A stretch of 64,000 bases of DNA from Pedobacter psychrophilus (GTDB lineage: Bacteria > Bacteroidota > Bacteroidia > Sphingobacteriales > Sphingobacteriaceae). Numbering within the stretch: position 1 is the first letter of the stretch; every line of letters begins with the position of its first letter. Both the position numbers and the translations under genes were made by a program. The DNA is taken from the NCBI RefSeq assembly GCF_001652725.1, contig NZ_LWHJ01000032.1:1-64000 (forward strand), read 5' to 3'. The notes under the pieces were generated by a model. It ran no database searches. It saw only the letters and a program-made list of their open reading frames with translations, and was not told where the DNA came from. Below are positions 34,083-42,124 of this stretch, piece after piece.

Positions 34083-34112
34083 ATTAATTAATCAATCGAT
34101 TAATTAATTTTG
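34083..34112 (+). promoter_or_regulatory. TetR-type operator candidate B overlapping a -7 box
   Basis: The core ATTAATCAATCGATTAAT (34087-34104) differs from site A at one base, and the symmetric arms reach 34083-34108. The -7-like box TAATTTTG (34105-34112) overlaps its right arm, so a bound repressor would block polymerase. Only 9 bp separate the box from the TetR start codon, implying a very short leader. Confidence 0.68.
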
Positions 34113-34121
34113 CTTTTGTAA

Positions 34122-34766
34122 ATGACAGAAGAAAAACAGGATAAGAAAGATCATATACTAGAAGTTGCAGAAAAATTATTTGCAGAATTGGGATATGATG
34201 GGGCATCCACCAGGTTAATTGCTCAAGAAGCTGCTGTAAATATGGCAATGCTAAACTATTATTTTGGAGGTAAAGAAGGGCTCTATTTTGCTATTTTTCA
34301 AAAGCATGTAAGTGAGCAGAAACTAAGACTGCAAAATCTTAATAACGAAGAGATTTCATCATTTGAAAAATTAGAAAAATGTATTGATAACTATGCTGAT
34401 AAAATGATGTCGAACTGTGCTTTCCAAAAAATTATCTACAGGGAGATGAGCCTTTCACAAAGGTCAGATATCAATAAAAAGATTATTTCCTTAATCTCAC
34501 AAAATGCATTAGAAGTAAAAAAGATTATTTCTGAAGGTATAAATAATGGGAGTTTTAATCCTGAGGCTGATTCGGATATGCTAGTGGCGTCATTATTTGG
34601 CACTAAAAGCTATTTAATTAATGCTGCTGAAATGTCGTCTTTATTGATTGGTGAAGACGTTACTGATCCTGATGTTATAGAAAAAACAGTTAAACCACGC
34701 TTAAAAAATCATATGAAAAAAATGTTTAGTGCTTATCTAATAAATCACAATGGAAATAAAAAATAA
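34122..34766 (+). CDS. TetR/AcrR-family repressor of the efflux operon
   Basis: The 214-residue protein has an N-terminal TetR helix-turn-helix (HILEVAEKLFAELGYDGAS, then TRLIAQEAAVNMAMLNYYFG, about residues 10-55) and an all-helical C-terminal ligand domain. The start at 34122 is required to keep the first helix whole. The gene is followed, with a 17-bp overlap, by TolC-, EmrA- and EmrB-like genes, so it very probably represses this efflux operon and itself. Two near-identical palindromes lie directly upstream. Inducing compounds are unknown. Confidence 0.92.
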   Translation: MTEEKQDKKDHILEVAEKLFAELGYDGASTRLIAQEAAVNMAMLNYYFGGKEGLYFAIFQKHVSEQKLRLQNLNNEEISSFEKLEKCIDNYADKMMSNCAFQKIIYREMSLSQRSDINKKIISLISQNALEVKKIISEGINNGSFNPEADSDMLVASLFGTKSYLINAAEMSSLLIGEDVTDPDVIEKTVKPRLKNHMKKMFSAYLINHNGNKK

Positions 34767-36111
34767 CTTAAAAAATAATTCATCAATTTATCAAACAGCA
34801 AAAATTTTAGGCTTTCTATTGTTGCTAATTGCTACTAATCCTTTAGCATTTTCACAAGAGTTAAAAACACTAAGTATCAATGAGGCGATTTCGTTAGGAT
34901 TATCAAATAGCAAAACTTTACAATTATCAAGATCTAGAGTAGAAAAAGCCATTTCTGTATATAATCAAACTTTAGATAAAGCTTTGCCATCTATAAAAGC
35001 AAATGCAATTTATAACCATGCAGAAATTCCAAACAATGTTCTTGAGATAGGTTCAGGAAACCCAATTACTTTACCAAAAAGAGCAGATGCTATTCTCGGA
35101 ACCTTTTCTATTGAAGAATTAATTTTTGCAGGAAATAAATTAAAGTACGCCAAAGAAAGCACAGATTTATTAAAAAAGATAGCTGAATTGGATGTTGATA
35201 AAAGCAAAGAGGATGTTTCTTTGGCAATTGTTAATTCTTACTTAAGCCTTTACAAGCTGGATAATAGTAAAGTGGTCATCAATCAAAATTTAACAGCCTT
35301 AGATACTCAACTAAAACAAACAAATAGATTTTTTGAGCAAGGACTAGTAACTAAAAATGATGTTTTAAGATTGCAACTACAACGTTCTAATGTAGAATTA
35401 ACAGGTTTAGATATAGATAAGAACAGAAATATTGTTAATTACAATCTTGATATTTTATTAGGCCTTAATGAAAGCACCATTTTAAAAACGGATAATATTA
35501 ATGTAGCAGATAACCAAAAGATTGCCTTTAAATCTTATTTAGATAGTGCATTAAATAGTAGGGTAGAAATTAAACAAATAGATTACAGAGCTGCTGTAAA
35601 TGATAAAAATATTCTATCTATAAAAGCGGATAGGTTACCAATATTAGGTGCTGGAGCAAATGCTTATTATTTAAATCCGAATGGAGCATTTATTCCGAGT
35701 GGAAATCAATTTGTAACCCCTTTAACAATTGGCGCAACATTATCATGGAATATCAGTAATTTATTTACAAATAAGAACAAAGTTGCCGAAGCCACTTTTG
35801 AAAAAAACGAGACTTTAGTTAATAAAAGCATCTTAATAGATAACATTAAATTAGATGTAAATAGAAATTACGAGTCTTATCTACAATCTATAAAAAAAAT
35901 AGATGTAATTGATGCATCTATAAATCAAGCTCAAGAAAACAATAAAATAGTAGTTTCTAAATATCAAAATAGTATAGCTTCTATTACAGATAGAATAGAT
36001 GCCGATACGCAGCTATTTCAAGCAAAAATTAATTTAGAAATAGCTAAAGCTGATGCTCAAATAGCCTATTATAATTTATTAAGATCTGCTGGAATTCAAT
36101 TAAATCGTTAA
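34750..36111 (+). CDS. TolC-like outer-membrane efflux protein
   Basis: A 453-residue protein with a late signal peptide (hydrophobic about 18-33, ending AFSQ). The rest is mostly long amphipathic helices with two outer-membrane efflux protein (OEP) repeats. Signatures include ELKTLSINEAISLGLSNSK at the N-terminus, RFFEQGLVTKNDVLRLQLQR mid-way and a matching IDADTQLFQAKINLEIAKAD in the second repeat. It should form the outer-membrane channel of a tripartite pump with the next two gene products. The start overlaps the TetR gene by 17 bp. The next gene follows after 20 bp. Confidence 0.92.
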   Translation: MEIKNNLKNNSSIYQTAKILGFLLLLIATNPLAFSQELKTLSINEAISLGLSNSKTLQLSRSRVEKAISVYNQTLDKALPSIKANAIYNHAEIPNNVLEIGSGNPITLPKRADAILGTFSIEELIFAGNKLKYAKESTDLLKKIAELDVDKSKEDVSLAIVNSYLSLYKLDNSKVVINQNLTALDTQLKQTNRFFEQGLVTKNDVLRLQLQRSNVELTGLDIDKNRNIVNYNLDILLGLNESTILKTDNINVADNQKIAFKSYLDSALNSRVEIKQIDYRAAVNDKNILSIKADRLPILGAGANAYYLNPNGAFIPSGNQFVTPLTIGATLSWNISNLFTNKNKVAEATFEKNETLVNKSILIDNIKLDVNRNYESYLQSIKKIDVIDASINQAQENNKIVVSKYQNSIASITDRIDADTQLFQAKINLEIAKADAQIAYYNLLRSAGIQLNR

Positions 36112-36131
36112 AAAAACACTCATATATTAAA

Positions 36132-37178
36132 ATGGAAAATAACAACGTACCAAAATCTAAATCAAAAAAAGTAATCCCGATTATATTAGGTGTAATTTTA
36201 ATAATTGGAGGTTATTTTGGAGTAAAGGAATACATTTATTTTAGCAATCATATTGATACAGATGACGCTCAAATTGATGGGGATATTAGTCCAGTAGTAT
36301 CTCGGGTAGGAGGATATATAGATTCTATCTATTTTGAGGAAAATCAACATATTGATGCTGGTAAAATCTTAGTTAAATTAGACGATAGAGATTTTAAGAT
36401 TAAGTTAGAGCAAGCGCAATCCGGCAAACAATCTGCCTTAGCAAATGTAAATGTAAGTGAAAGTGTAGTAAATTCTACAGCTGCAAACATCGCAACAGCT
36501 AAAGCAAATGTGGTAGCAGCGCAAGCAAAATCTGATAAGGCTAACAAAGATTTTGCCCGTTACCAAAATCTAATCAAAGATGGTTCTATTACACAACAAC
36601 AATTTGATCAGGCAAATGCCGAAAAACAAACTGCAAATGCCCAATTACAAGCAATGCAAGCTCAGTATACGGCTGCTCAAAAGCAAGTAAACACTAGCCA
36701 ATCTCAAGTAAGTGCTGCAAGTTCAAACATTTCTGCAAAAACTGCTGATATAGATTTTGCAAAATTGCAGCTCTCGTATACAAAAATCGTAGCGCCTGCA
36801 ACAGGGATAATTTCTAATAAGAACATTCAAATTGGTCAACTTATACAGCCTGGCCAATCTTTATTTGCGATTGTAAATGATAATAGTTTGTATGTAAAAG
36901 CAAATTTTAAAGAAACTCAGTTAGAAAAATTAAAGGAAGGTCAACTAGTTGATGTTGAAATTGACGCCTATCCAAATGCTGAATTAAAAGGACATATTTA
37001 TAATTTCTCTCCTGCAACGGGAGCAAAATTTTCTTTACTTCCTCCGGATAATGCTACAGGTAATTATGTAAAAGTTATTCAAAGGGTTCCTGTAAAAATA
37101 AAACTAGATAAAAATAAAATCTTTGATAAAATACGTCCTGGAATGAGTGTTAAAGTTTCGGTTCACGTTTCTGAATAA
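36132..37178 (+). CDS. HlyD/EmrA-type membrane fusion protein
   Basis: A 348-residue adaptor with a short cytoplasmic N-terminus, one membrane anchor (about 14-33), then the biotinyl-lipoyl-like half-motif DTDDAQIDGDISPVVSRVGG and YFEENQHIDAGKILVKLDD. A long Ala/Gln-rich coiled-coil hairpin lies at about 90-205 (QFDQANAEKQTANAQLQAM). The second lipoyl half and beta-barrel follow (YTKIVAPATGIISNKNIQIG, SLYVKANFKETQLEKL). It bridges the inner-membrane EmrB-like transporter to the TolC-like channel. Gaps of 20 bp and 6 bp to the flanking genes show a tight operon. Confidence 0.94.
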   Translation: MENNNVPKSKSKKVIPIILGVILIIGGYFGVKEYIYFSNHIDTDDAQIDGDISPVVSRVGGYIDSIYFEENQHIDAGKILVKLDDRDFKIKLEQAQSGKQSALANVNVSESVVNSTAANIATAKANVVAAQAKSDKANKDFARYQNLIKDGSITQQQFDQANAEKQTANAQLQAMQAQYTAAQKQVNTSQSQVSAASSNISAKTADIDFAKLQLSYTKIVAPATGIISNKNIQIGQLIQPGQSLFAIVNDNSLYVKANFKETQLEKLKEGQLVDVEIDAYPNAELKGHIYNFSPATGAKFSLLPPDNATGNYVKVIQRVPVKIKLDKNKIFDKIRPGMSVKVSVHVSE

Positions 37179-37184
37179 TTTACC

Positions 37185-38732
37185 ATGGCAGAAAAAGGTT
37201 TAAAAAAGTGGGTAATTACCATCACTGTAATTACTGCTGCACTTTTAGAATTAATAGATACAACTATTGTAAATGTTTCTTTACCTCAAATTCAAGGGAA
37301 TTTAGGAGCAACATTAGAAGATATTGCTTGGATAACTACGGGTTACGCAGTTGCCAACGTAATTATTTTACCCATGTCGGGCTGGTTAGGAGAAACCTTT
37401 GGCAGAAAAAACTATTTTTTATTCTCTATAATTATATTTACGATTGCTTCTTTTTTATGCGGAAATGCAACTTCTTTAGAGCAATTAGTTGCTTTTAGAA
37501 TATTGCAAGGTTTAGCGGGTGGGGGTTTAATTTCTACCGGACAAGCAATTTTATTAGAGACCTGGCCTCCAGAAGAAGTAGGTATTGCTACCGCAATGTT
37601 TGGATTAGGAGCGGTTGTTGGCCCAACTTTAGGTCCAACTATTGGAGGTTACATCACAGAACATTTTTCTTGGCCTTGGATTTTTTACGTGAATATTCCT
37701 GTTGGTATTATTGCCGCGTTTGCCGCTTACCTCGTTATTAAAGAGACTCCCAAAACAGCAAAAGGGCGACCTATTGATTGGTGGGGAATTATTTTATTAG
37801 CCTTAACTGTTGGTAGTTTACAAACTGTTTTAGAAAAAGGGGAGAGTGAAGACTGGTTTGCTACTTCTTATATATTGATATTATCAGTAGTATCCGTTCT
37901 TGGATTTCTATTATTTATATGGAGAGAAAAAAGTATTGAATACCCAATCGTTAATCTAAATATTTTAAAGAAGCGAAGTTTTTCTGTGGGGATGTTCTTT
38001 AGTTTTATTTTAGGTTTTGGTTTGTATGGTTCGGTATTTATATTTCCTATTTTCTGTCAAAATTTACTTGGTTTTTCGGCCTTACAAACTGGGGAAATAT
38101 TTCTTCCCGGCGGAATTGCAACTATTGTTTTAATGCCTTTTATAGGCATAATGCTAAAAAAAGGAGTTCCTGCGCAATTTATGGCTGCTCTTGGAATGTT
38201 TCTCTTTTTCATATTCTCTTATATGTTAAGCAAATCTACCTTATCTTCTGGCACCGGAGATTTCTTTTGGCCTTTGATTATTAGAGGTGTTGGAATGGCG
38301 TTTTTATTTGTTCCATTAACAACTTTAGCCATACAAGATTTAAGAGGAAAGGAAATTGGACAAGGAACGGGCTTAAACAATATGGGTAGGCAATTAGGAG
38401 GTTCTTTTGGTATTGCCGCTTTAACTACTCTAATTCATATAAGAAATGGTGTGCATAGAAGTAATCTTTTAAATAATATTAATGATTATAACTCTGCATT
38501 TACCCAAAAATTAGAATTGATTACAAGAAGTTTTGTAGCAAAAGGATATACTTATTTGGACGCCCAGCATGTGGCCATGAAAGCTATTGATGGAATGGTG
38601 ATGAAGCAAACTTTTCTCTTAACTTATACTGATGCTTATTGGTTAGTTGGATATACAATGTTATTTTCTATACCATTATTGGCTCTTCAAAAATTTAAGA
38701 AAAATACAGAAATTCCGGCAGATGTTCATTAA
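37185..38732 (+). CDS. DHA2-family MFS multidrug transporter (EmrB/QacA type)
   Basis: A 515-residue inner-membrane protein with about 14 predicted helices. The first helix has LIDTTIVNVSLPQIQGNLG, a DHA2 signature with a membrane-embedded Asp. Motif A appears as GWLGETFGRKNYF, and antiporter motif C as GLGAVVGPTLGPTIGGY. It should export hydrophobic drugs or related compounds in exchange for protons together with the preceding adaptor and channel. It is last in the TetR operon and followed by a hairpin terminator. The substrate is not predictable from sequence. Confidence 0.94.
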   Translation: MAEKGLKKWVITITVITAALLELIDTTIVNVSLPQIQGNLGATLEDIAWITTGYAVANVIILPMSGWLGETFGRKNYFLFSIIIFTIASFLCGNATSLEQLVAFRILQGLAGGGLISTGQAILLETWPPEEVGIATAMFGLGAVVGPTLGPTIGGYITEHFSWPWIFYVNIPVGIIAAFAAYLVIKETPKTAKGRPIDWWGIILLALTVGSLQTVLEKGESEDWFATSYILILSVVSVLGFLLFIWREKSIEYPIVNLNILKKRSFSVGMFFSFILGFGLYGSVFIFPIFCQNLLGFSALQTGEIFLPGGIATIVLMPFIGIMLKKGVPAQFMAALGMFLFFIFSYMLSKSTLSSGTGDFFWPLIIRGVGMAFLFVPLTTLAIQDLRGKEIGQGTGLNNMGRQLGGSFGIAALTTLIHIRNGVHRSNLLNNINDYNSAFTQKLELITRSFVAKGYTYLDAQHVAMKAIDGMVMKQTFLLTYTDAYWLVGYTMLFSIPLLALQKFKKNTEIPADVH

Positions 38733-38738
38733 ATAAAT

Positions 38739-38766
38739 AAGGCTGCTTTTTTTTAAAAGCAGCCTT
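38739..38766 (+). terminator. Hairpin terminator of the efflux operon
   Basis: AAGGCTGCTTTT (38739-38750) pairs perfectly with AAAAGCAGCCTT (38755-38766) over TTTT. The T-rich part lies in the loop rather than after the stem, so termination strength is uncertain. It starts 6 bp after the MFS stop. Confidence 0.65.
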
Positions 38767-38952
38767 ATAATTAACAATTAAAACCTATTAAATCCTAAAA
38801 GACTGGTTAAATACTTTTAGGGTTGATTAACCTTATTACTAATTTAATAAATAATAATTATAAAAAGCAAATTTAAAGTGAATATTATATGATATATTTT
38901 TAATGATTGTCAATTATTGAAAAAATATTAACTTTTAAAAATTTTGTTTGCC

Positions 38953-39534
38953 TTAATAGATAATTTTACCTGTTGCTGTAACCAATGATGCTATCCTAAC
39001 AGCGTCAAAAATTCGTTCTTCTTTGGTCTCTAATTTTATTAAAGAATCTTCATGAGCGTTAACACACATCTCGCATCCGTTAACTGCTGAAATTGCCAAA
39101 CTCATTAACTCAAAAAACTCCTTACTAGTTACCGGCTTCATCATTATTTGCATTCTAATGCGAGCTGGAATTTGAGTATATTTTTCTTTTTGTGTAAAAT
39201 GACGAAATCTGTAAAAAATATTATTTGATGCTAACAAAGAGGCACATGAAACGGCTTCTGCCAATTCATCTTCTGTTGCACCAAATTTTATGGAGTAATT
39301 TTTATAAAAAGAAATTAATATAGCATTTTGATTGTTTGTTGCAACTGACAATCCTAACAATCCACATTCTTTTTCACTTATAAATTCTGATGTTAAAGTG
39401 CTATTAAAGTTTAATTTTAAATCTCTCAAATATTTAAAATCAGTAGCGTTTAAAAGTTCTAAAGCTTTATTATTTATATTTTCATTACCAAAAATTGCTA
39501 ATAATTCTTGGGTTGTTTCTGATATCTTTTCCAT
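38953..39534 (-). CDS. AhpD-like carboxymuconolactone-decarboxylase-family peroxidase component
   Basis: The 193-residue protein has the AhpD signature near its C-terminus: SAVNGCEMCVNAHEDSL with Cys154, Cys157 and His161, plus an upstream EAVSCASLL helix. AhpD-type proteins reduce alkyl hydroperoxides or recycle AhpC using the CxxC pair. It lies downstream of the AhpC gene on the same strand, which fits a shared role in peroxide defence, although a terminator hairpin stands between them. It is longer than minimal CMD-domain proteins and close to AhpD length (about 175-195). Confidence 0.86.
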   Translation of the reverse strand: MEKISETTQELLAIFGNENINNKALELLNATDFKYLRDLKLNFNSTLTSEFISEKECGLLGLSVATNNQNAILISFYKNYSIKFGATEDELAEAVSCASLLASNNIFYRFRHFTQKEKYTQIPARIRMQIMMKPVTSKEFFELMSLAISAVNGCEMCVNAHEDSLIKLETKEERIFDAVRIASLVTATGKIIY

Positions 39535-39565
39535 TATGTTATTATTAAATTATAAATTTTTTAGA

Positions 39566-39608
39566 CACAAAAAACCCCTTAACGCTCATTAAAAAACAAT
39601 AAGGGGTT
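39566..39608 (-). terminator. Terminator between the AhpC and AhpD-like genes
   Basis: AACCCCTTA (39573-39581) pairs with TAAGGGGTT (39600-39608) with an 18-nt loop, followed on the minus strand by TTTTTTG. It probably limits readthrough from ahpC into the AhpD-like gene. Confidence 0.72.
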
Positions 39609-39617
39609 CATACCTAA

Positions 39618-40175
39618 TTAAGCCTCTAAAGCAGAAGTTAAAGTTTCTTCTCCTTTTTCCCAATTACAAGGACATAATTCGTCAGTTTGTAAACCATCTA
39701 ATACACGTAAAACTTCTTTAACATTTCTTCCTACGTTTAAATCGTTTACACAAACCCATCTGATAATTCCTTGAGGATCAATAATAAAAGTTGCTCTGTA
39801 AGCTACTTTTTCACCTGCTACTAAAATACCTAAATCTTCAGCCAAAGATTTTGATGTATCTGCAATCATCGGAAATTTTAAACCTCTTAAATCATCATGA
39901 TTATTTCTCCAGGCTAAATGAACAAATTCAGAATCTGTAGATGCTCCTAATAAAGTAGTATCCCTATCTCTAAATTCACCATAGTTGTTGTTAAATTCGG
40001 CTATCTCTGTTGGGCAAACAAATGTGAAATCCTTTGGCCACCAAAACATTACTGTCCACTTGTTGTCATCGTTAATAAAAGAAGAAGATGAAACATTTTC
40101 AAATTCTTTTCCTTTATCTAAACTTACTACCGCGATTTTATCAAAATCTGGAAATTTTTCTCCTATACCAATCAT
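39618..40175 (-). CDS. ahpC: Peroxiredoxin AhpC/TSA family
   Basis: A 185-residue cytoplasmic peroxiredoxin. The peroxidatic site FVCPTEI places Cys54 in PxxxF/TxxC context (WWPKDFTFVCPTEI), and Cys168/Cys170 in DELCPCNWEKG are resolving candidates near the C-terminus. Arg140-region residues (PQGIIRWVCVNDLNVGR) complete the active site. It reduces hydrogen peroxide and alkyl hydroperoxides. The electron donor here may be the AhpD-like protein encoded next, since no ahpF is nearby (inference). The CxC near the C-terminus is a small departure from classical 2-Cys AhpC. Confidence 0.93.
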   Translation of the reverse strand: MIGIGEKFPDFDKIAVVSLDKGKEFENVSSSSFINDDNKWTVMFWWPKDFTFVCPTEIAEFNNNYGEFRDRDTTLLGASTDSEFVHLAWRNNHDDLRGLKFPMIADTSKSLAEDLGILVAGEKVAYRATFIIDPQGIIRWVCVNDLNVGRNVKEVLRVLDGLQTDELCPCNWEKGEETLTSALEA

Positions 40176-40212
40176 TATTTTAAATTTTAAATGTTTATTT
40201 TTATTGTTGACA

Positions 40213-40220
40213 CAAATATA
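40213..40220 (-). promoter_or_regulatory. -7 promoter box of ahpC
   Basis: Reads TATATTTG on the minus strand, an exact TAnnTTTG match, 37 bp from the ahpC start. No convincing -33 TTTG was found. Confidence 0.5.
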
Positions 40221-40297
40221 AGGCTAAGCATTTGTTTATAAAAGGATAATGCCTTCATTTAACTCTATTGCCTTATAGACAAAAGCTATTTATAATA

Positions 40298-40305
40298 TAA
40301 GTTTG
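40298..40305 (+). promoter_or_regulatory. -7 promoter box of the small membrane protein gene
   Basis: TAAGTTTG matches the TAnnTTTG consensus and lies 23 bp before the start codon at 40329, supporting that this short frame is expressed. Confidence 0.4.
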
Positions 40306-40328
40306 ATAGAGCAACCCTTTATTATATA

Positions 40329-40544
40329 ATGAAAAAAAATTTATCTAAGAATCAAGTAATTGGAATAATCGCAATTTGTATTATAGGCAATATAATGTTG
40401 TTACTTTCAATTACTGACTTTTTCACAACATCTTTTTTTAAAGGAAAATATTTGCTTTTATATTTTATAATGGCGGGTTCAATGTTTACAACTTACAAAG
40501 TGGCTATAAATTATCGTAGAAAAGTTATACAAGAGAAAAATTGA
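40329..40544 (+). CDS. Small two-helix membrane protein, unknown function
   Basis: A 71-residue protein with a basic N-terminus (MKKNLSKNQ), two hydrophobic helices (about 9-31 and 40-57) and a basic tail (YRRKVIQEKN), giving an N-in/C-in topology by the positive-inside rule. A -7-like promoter box lies just upstream. The frame stops 1 bp before the convergent next gene, so it fills an otherwise empty gap. No family recognised. A chance frame is possible but less likely given promoter and topology. Confidence 0.58.
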   Translation: MKKNLSKNQVIGIIAICIIGNIMLLLSITDFFTTSFFKGKYLLLYFIMAGSMFTTYKVAINYRRKVIQEKN

Positions 40545-40545
40545 T

Positions 40546-41295
40546 TTATCTAATTTCTATTAGTCTCAAATCTGAAATATCCTGTAGGTTTGGATTCATT
40601 TGAAATCGCATGTAGGTAATTTTGATGTATGAAACTAAATCATAATCTTTGGCTTTAACCGCAAAACTATATGACGGGCGATAATTTATCATAAATATTA
40701 ATAATTTGTCGCCTTTTAATCCTGTCACCCTTTTAACTAATTCCTTATTAAAGATTTGATCTATCAAAGAATTTTGATAGTCACGCTCCATAATTTCCAT
40801 CAATTTTCTGGCATTTTTACCTTCTCTGCTAAAACTGCTCCAAATAGATTCAATACTTAAACCTGCGCCAGAAGGGCCAACGCTTATCAAATCTTTATTA
40901 TTACCCAATCTTACCGCTTTATTAAATGATTTTTTGGTTTCTTCGTATTTGGCTTTCGCCGATAGAACCGAGTCTTTAAAAACCACTTCCGGCAAAGGAA
41001 TGGAAAGTCTTTTCAAATAAATAATCAAAGATGTTTGGCCAGCAAACTTTAAAGTATCACTCTTATATCCTTGTAGTTTACTGATTAAAATGTCTCCAAC
41101 CTTTGCCTTAATAAAAAATTCTCCCTTAGTATTGTTAAAAACAGACTCGTTGGTATTTAAGTTAGTAATTACGACTCTATTTATCCTAAATCTGGTATCT
41201 AGGTCAAAAACAATTCCTCCAACTTGTGCAGTAGTTTGCGAATATGCAGCAAAAGAAAATATCAGAAAGATTAGGGCGCAGATGATCTGTTTCAA
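40546..41295 (-). CDS. Secreted protein with carboxypeptidase-regulatory-like domain
   Basis: A 249-residue protein with a signal peptide (MKQIICALIFLIFSFAAYSQ). Residues about 25-95 form a CarboxypepD_reg-like beta-sandwich (VGGIVFDLDTRFRINRVVI, KGEFFIKAKVGDILISKLQG). The rest is a helical region (YEETKKSFNKAVRLGNNKDL, IESIWSSFSREGKNARKLM) without enzyme motifs. Such proteins are common in the Bacteroidota envelope and their role is mostly unknown. It lies 1 bp after the LysM glucosaminidase gene stop region and is probably co-transcribed with the two downstream-of-promoter LysM genes. Confidence 0.75.
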   Translation of the reverse strand: MKQIICALIFLIFSFAAYSQTTAQVGGIVFDLDTRFRINRVVITNLNTNESVFNNTKGEFFIKAKVGDILISKLQGYKSDTLKFAGQTSLIIYLKRLSIPLPEVVFKDSVLSAKAKYEETKKSFNKAVRLGNNKDLISVGPSGAGLSIESIWSSFSREGKNARKLMEIMERDYQNSLIDQIFNKELVKRVTGLKGDKLLIFMINYRPSYSFAVKAKDYDLVSYIKITYMRFQMNPNLQDISDLRLIEIR

Positions 41296-41296
41296 A

Positions 41297-42124
41297 TTAT
41301 TTTTTAATGGTTATTTCTTGTCCTAATTTAATAGTATTATCAACCATATTATTAAGCGCCTTAAGTTCATCAACAGTTAATCCAAAACGTTTTGAAATAT
41401 TATAAAGTGTATCGCCTTGTTGCACAATATATTTATTGCCAGTAATAACAGTTGGAGCATCTGTTTTACGATCTTTATATTTTTCTTGAGGGATATTTTT
41501 ATTGATGTCAGAAAGTACCCTATCTTCTCTTTTTATCTTATCAATCTCGCCCTCTCTCTTATCATATTGATGTAAGTCATACTTATTAATAATTCCAATC
41601 AACAAATCTGGATATTTTGGGTTTGTTGCATAACCGGCTTGTTTTAAACCTTTTGCCCAGCCCTCATAATCATCTTTATCCAACTCAAATAAAAACGCAT
41701 AGCGCTTTCTTTTTAAAAATTCCGAATGGTCTTTAAAACTTTCTTCAGGATTTTTGTAAACCCTAAAACAGTCATCTTTTTGATCATCATCCTTATAGTA
41801 TCCTTTTCCAGCCCAATCACTTGTGCATTTTATACCAAAATGATTATTGGCATATTTAGCCAAATCACTATTTCCAGTTCCAGATTCTAAAAGGGCTTGA
41901 GCCAAGGTAATACTAGCCGGGATACCAAACTTATTCATTTCGGTAATTGCAATTGTTTTAAAACGATTGATGTAGGATACAGTATTAAAAGAGGTGTAAT
42001 TACCACCAGAGGATTTATTAGCGCTTTGCTCTATTTTTTTGTTTTCCTTTTGATAGATTTTCTTTTTAGATGCACAAGAAGTTAATAAGATTATCAGCGA
42101 AAGCGATAAAAGTAAATTTTTCAT
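41297..42124 (-). CDS. Glucosaminidase-LysM lipoprotein
   Basis: A 275-residue lipoprotein (LLTSC, Cys17). Residues about 50-190 form a glucosaminidase/lysozyme-like domain with the catalytic-Glu segment LAQALLESGTGNSDLAKYAN followed by NNHFGIKC. A C-terminal LysM domain (about 228-273) reads IVQQGDTLYNISKRFGLTVD. It should cleave peptidoglycan glycan strands at the cell surface or in the periplasm. The ATG overlaps the stop of the upstream paralogue by four bases. The two proteins share the domain order but differ in anchoring: this one is lipid-modified, the other soluble. Confidence 0.88.
   Translation of the reverse strand: MKNLLLSLSLIILLTSCASKKKIYQKENKKIEQSANKSSGGNYTSFNTVSYINRFKTIAITEMNKFGIPASITLAQALLESGTGNSDLAKYANNHFGIKCTSDWAGKGYYKDDDQKDDCFRVYKNPEESFKDHSEFLKRKRYAFLFELDKDDYEGWAKGLKQAGYATNPKYPDLLIGIINKYDLHQYDKREGEIDKIKREDRVLSDINKNIPQEKYKDRKTDAPTVITGNKYIVQQGDTLYNISKRFGLTVDELKALNNMVDNTIKLGQEITIKK

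Noticed and set aside
34013-34108. Phage or element attachment site
   Set aside because: The paired palindromes look site-like, but there is no integrase or element boundary; TetR operators explain them.
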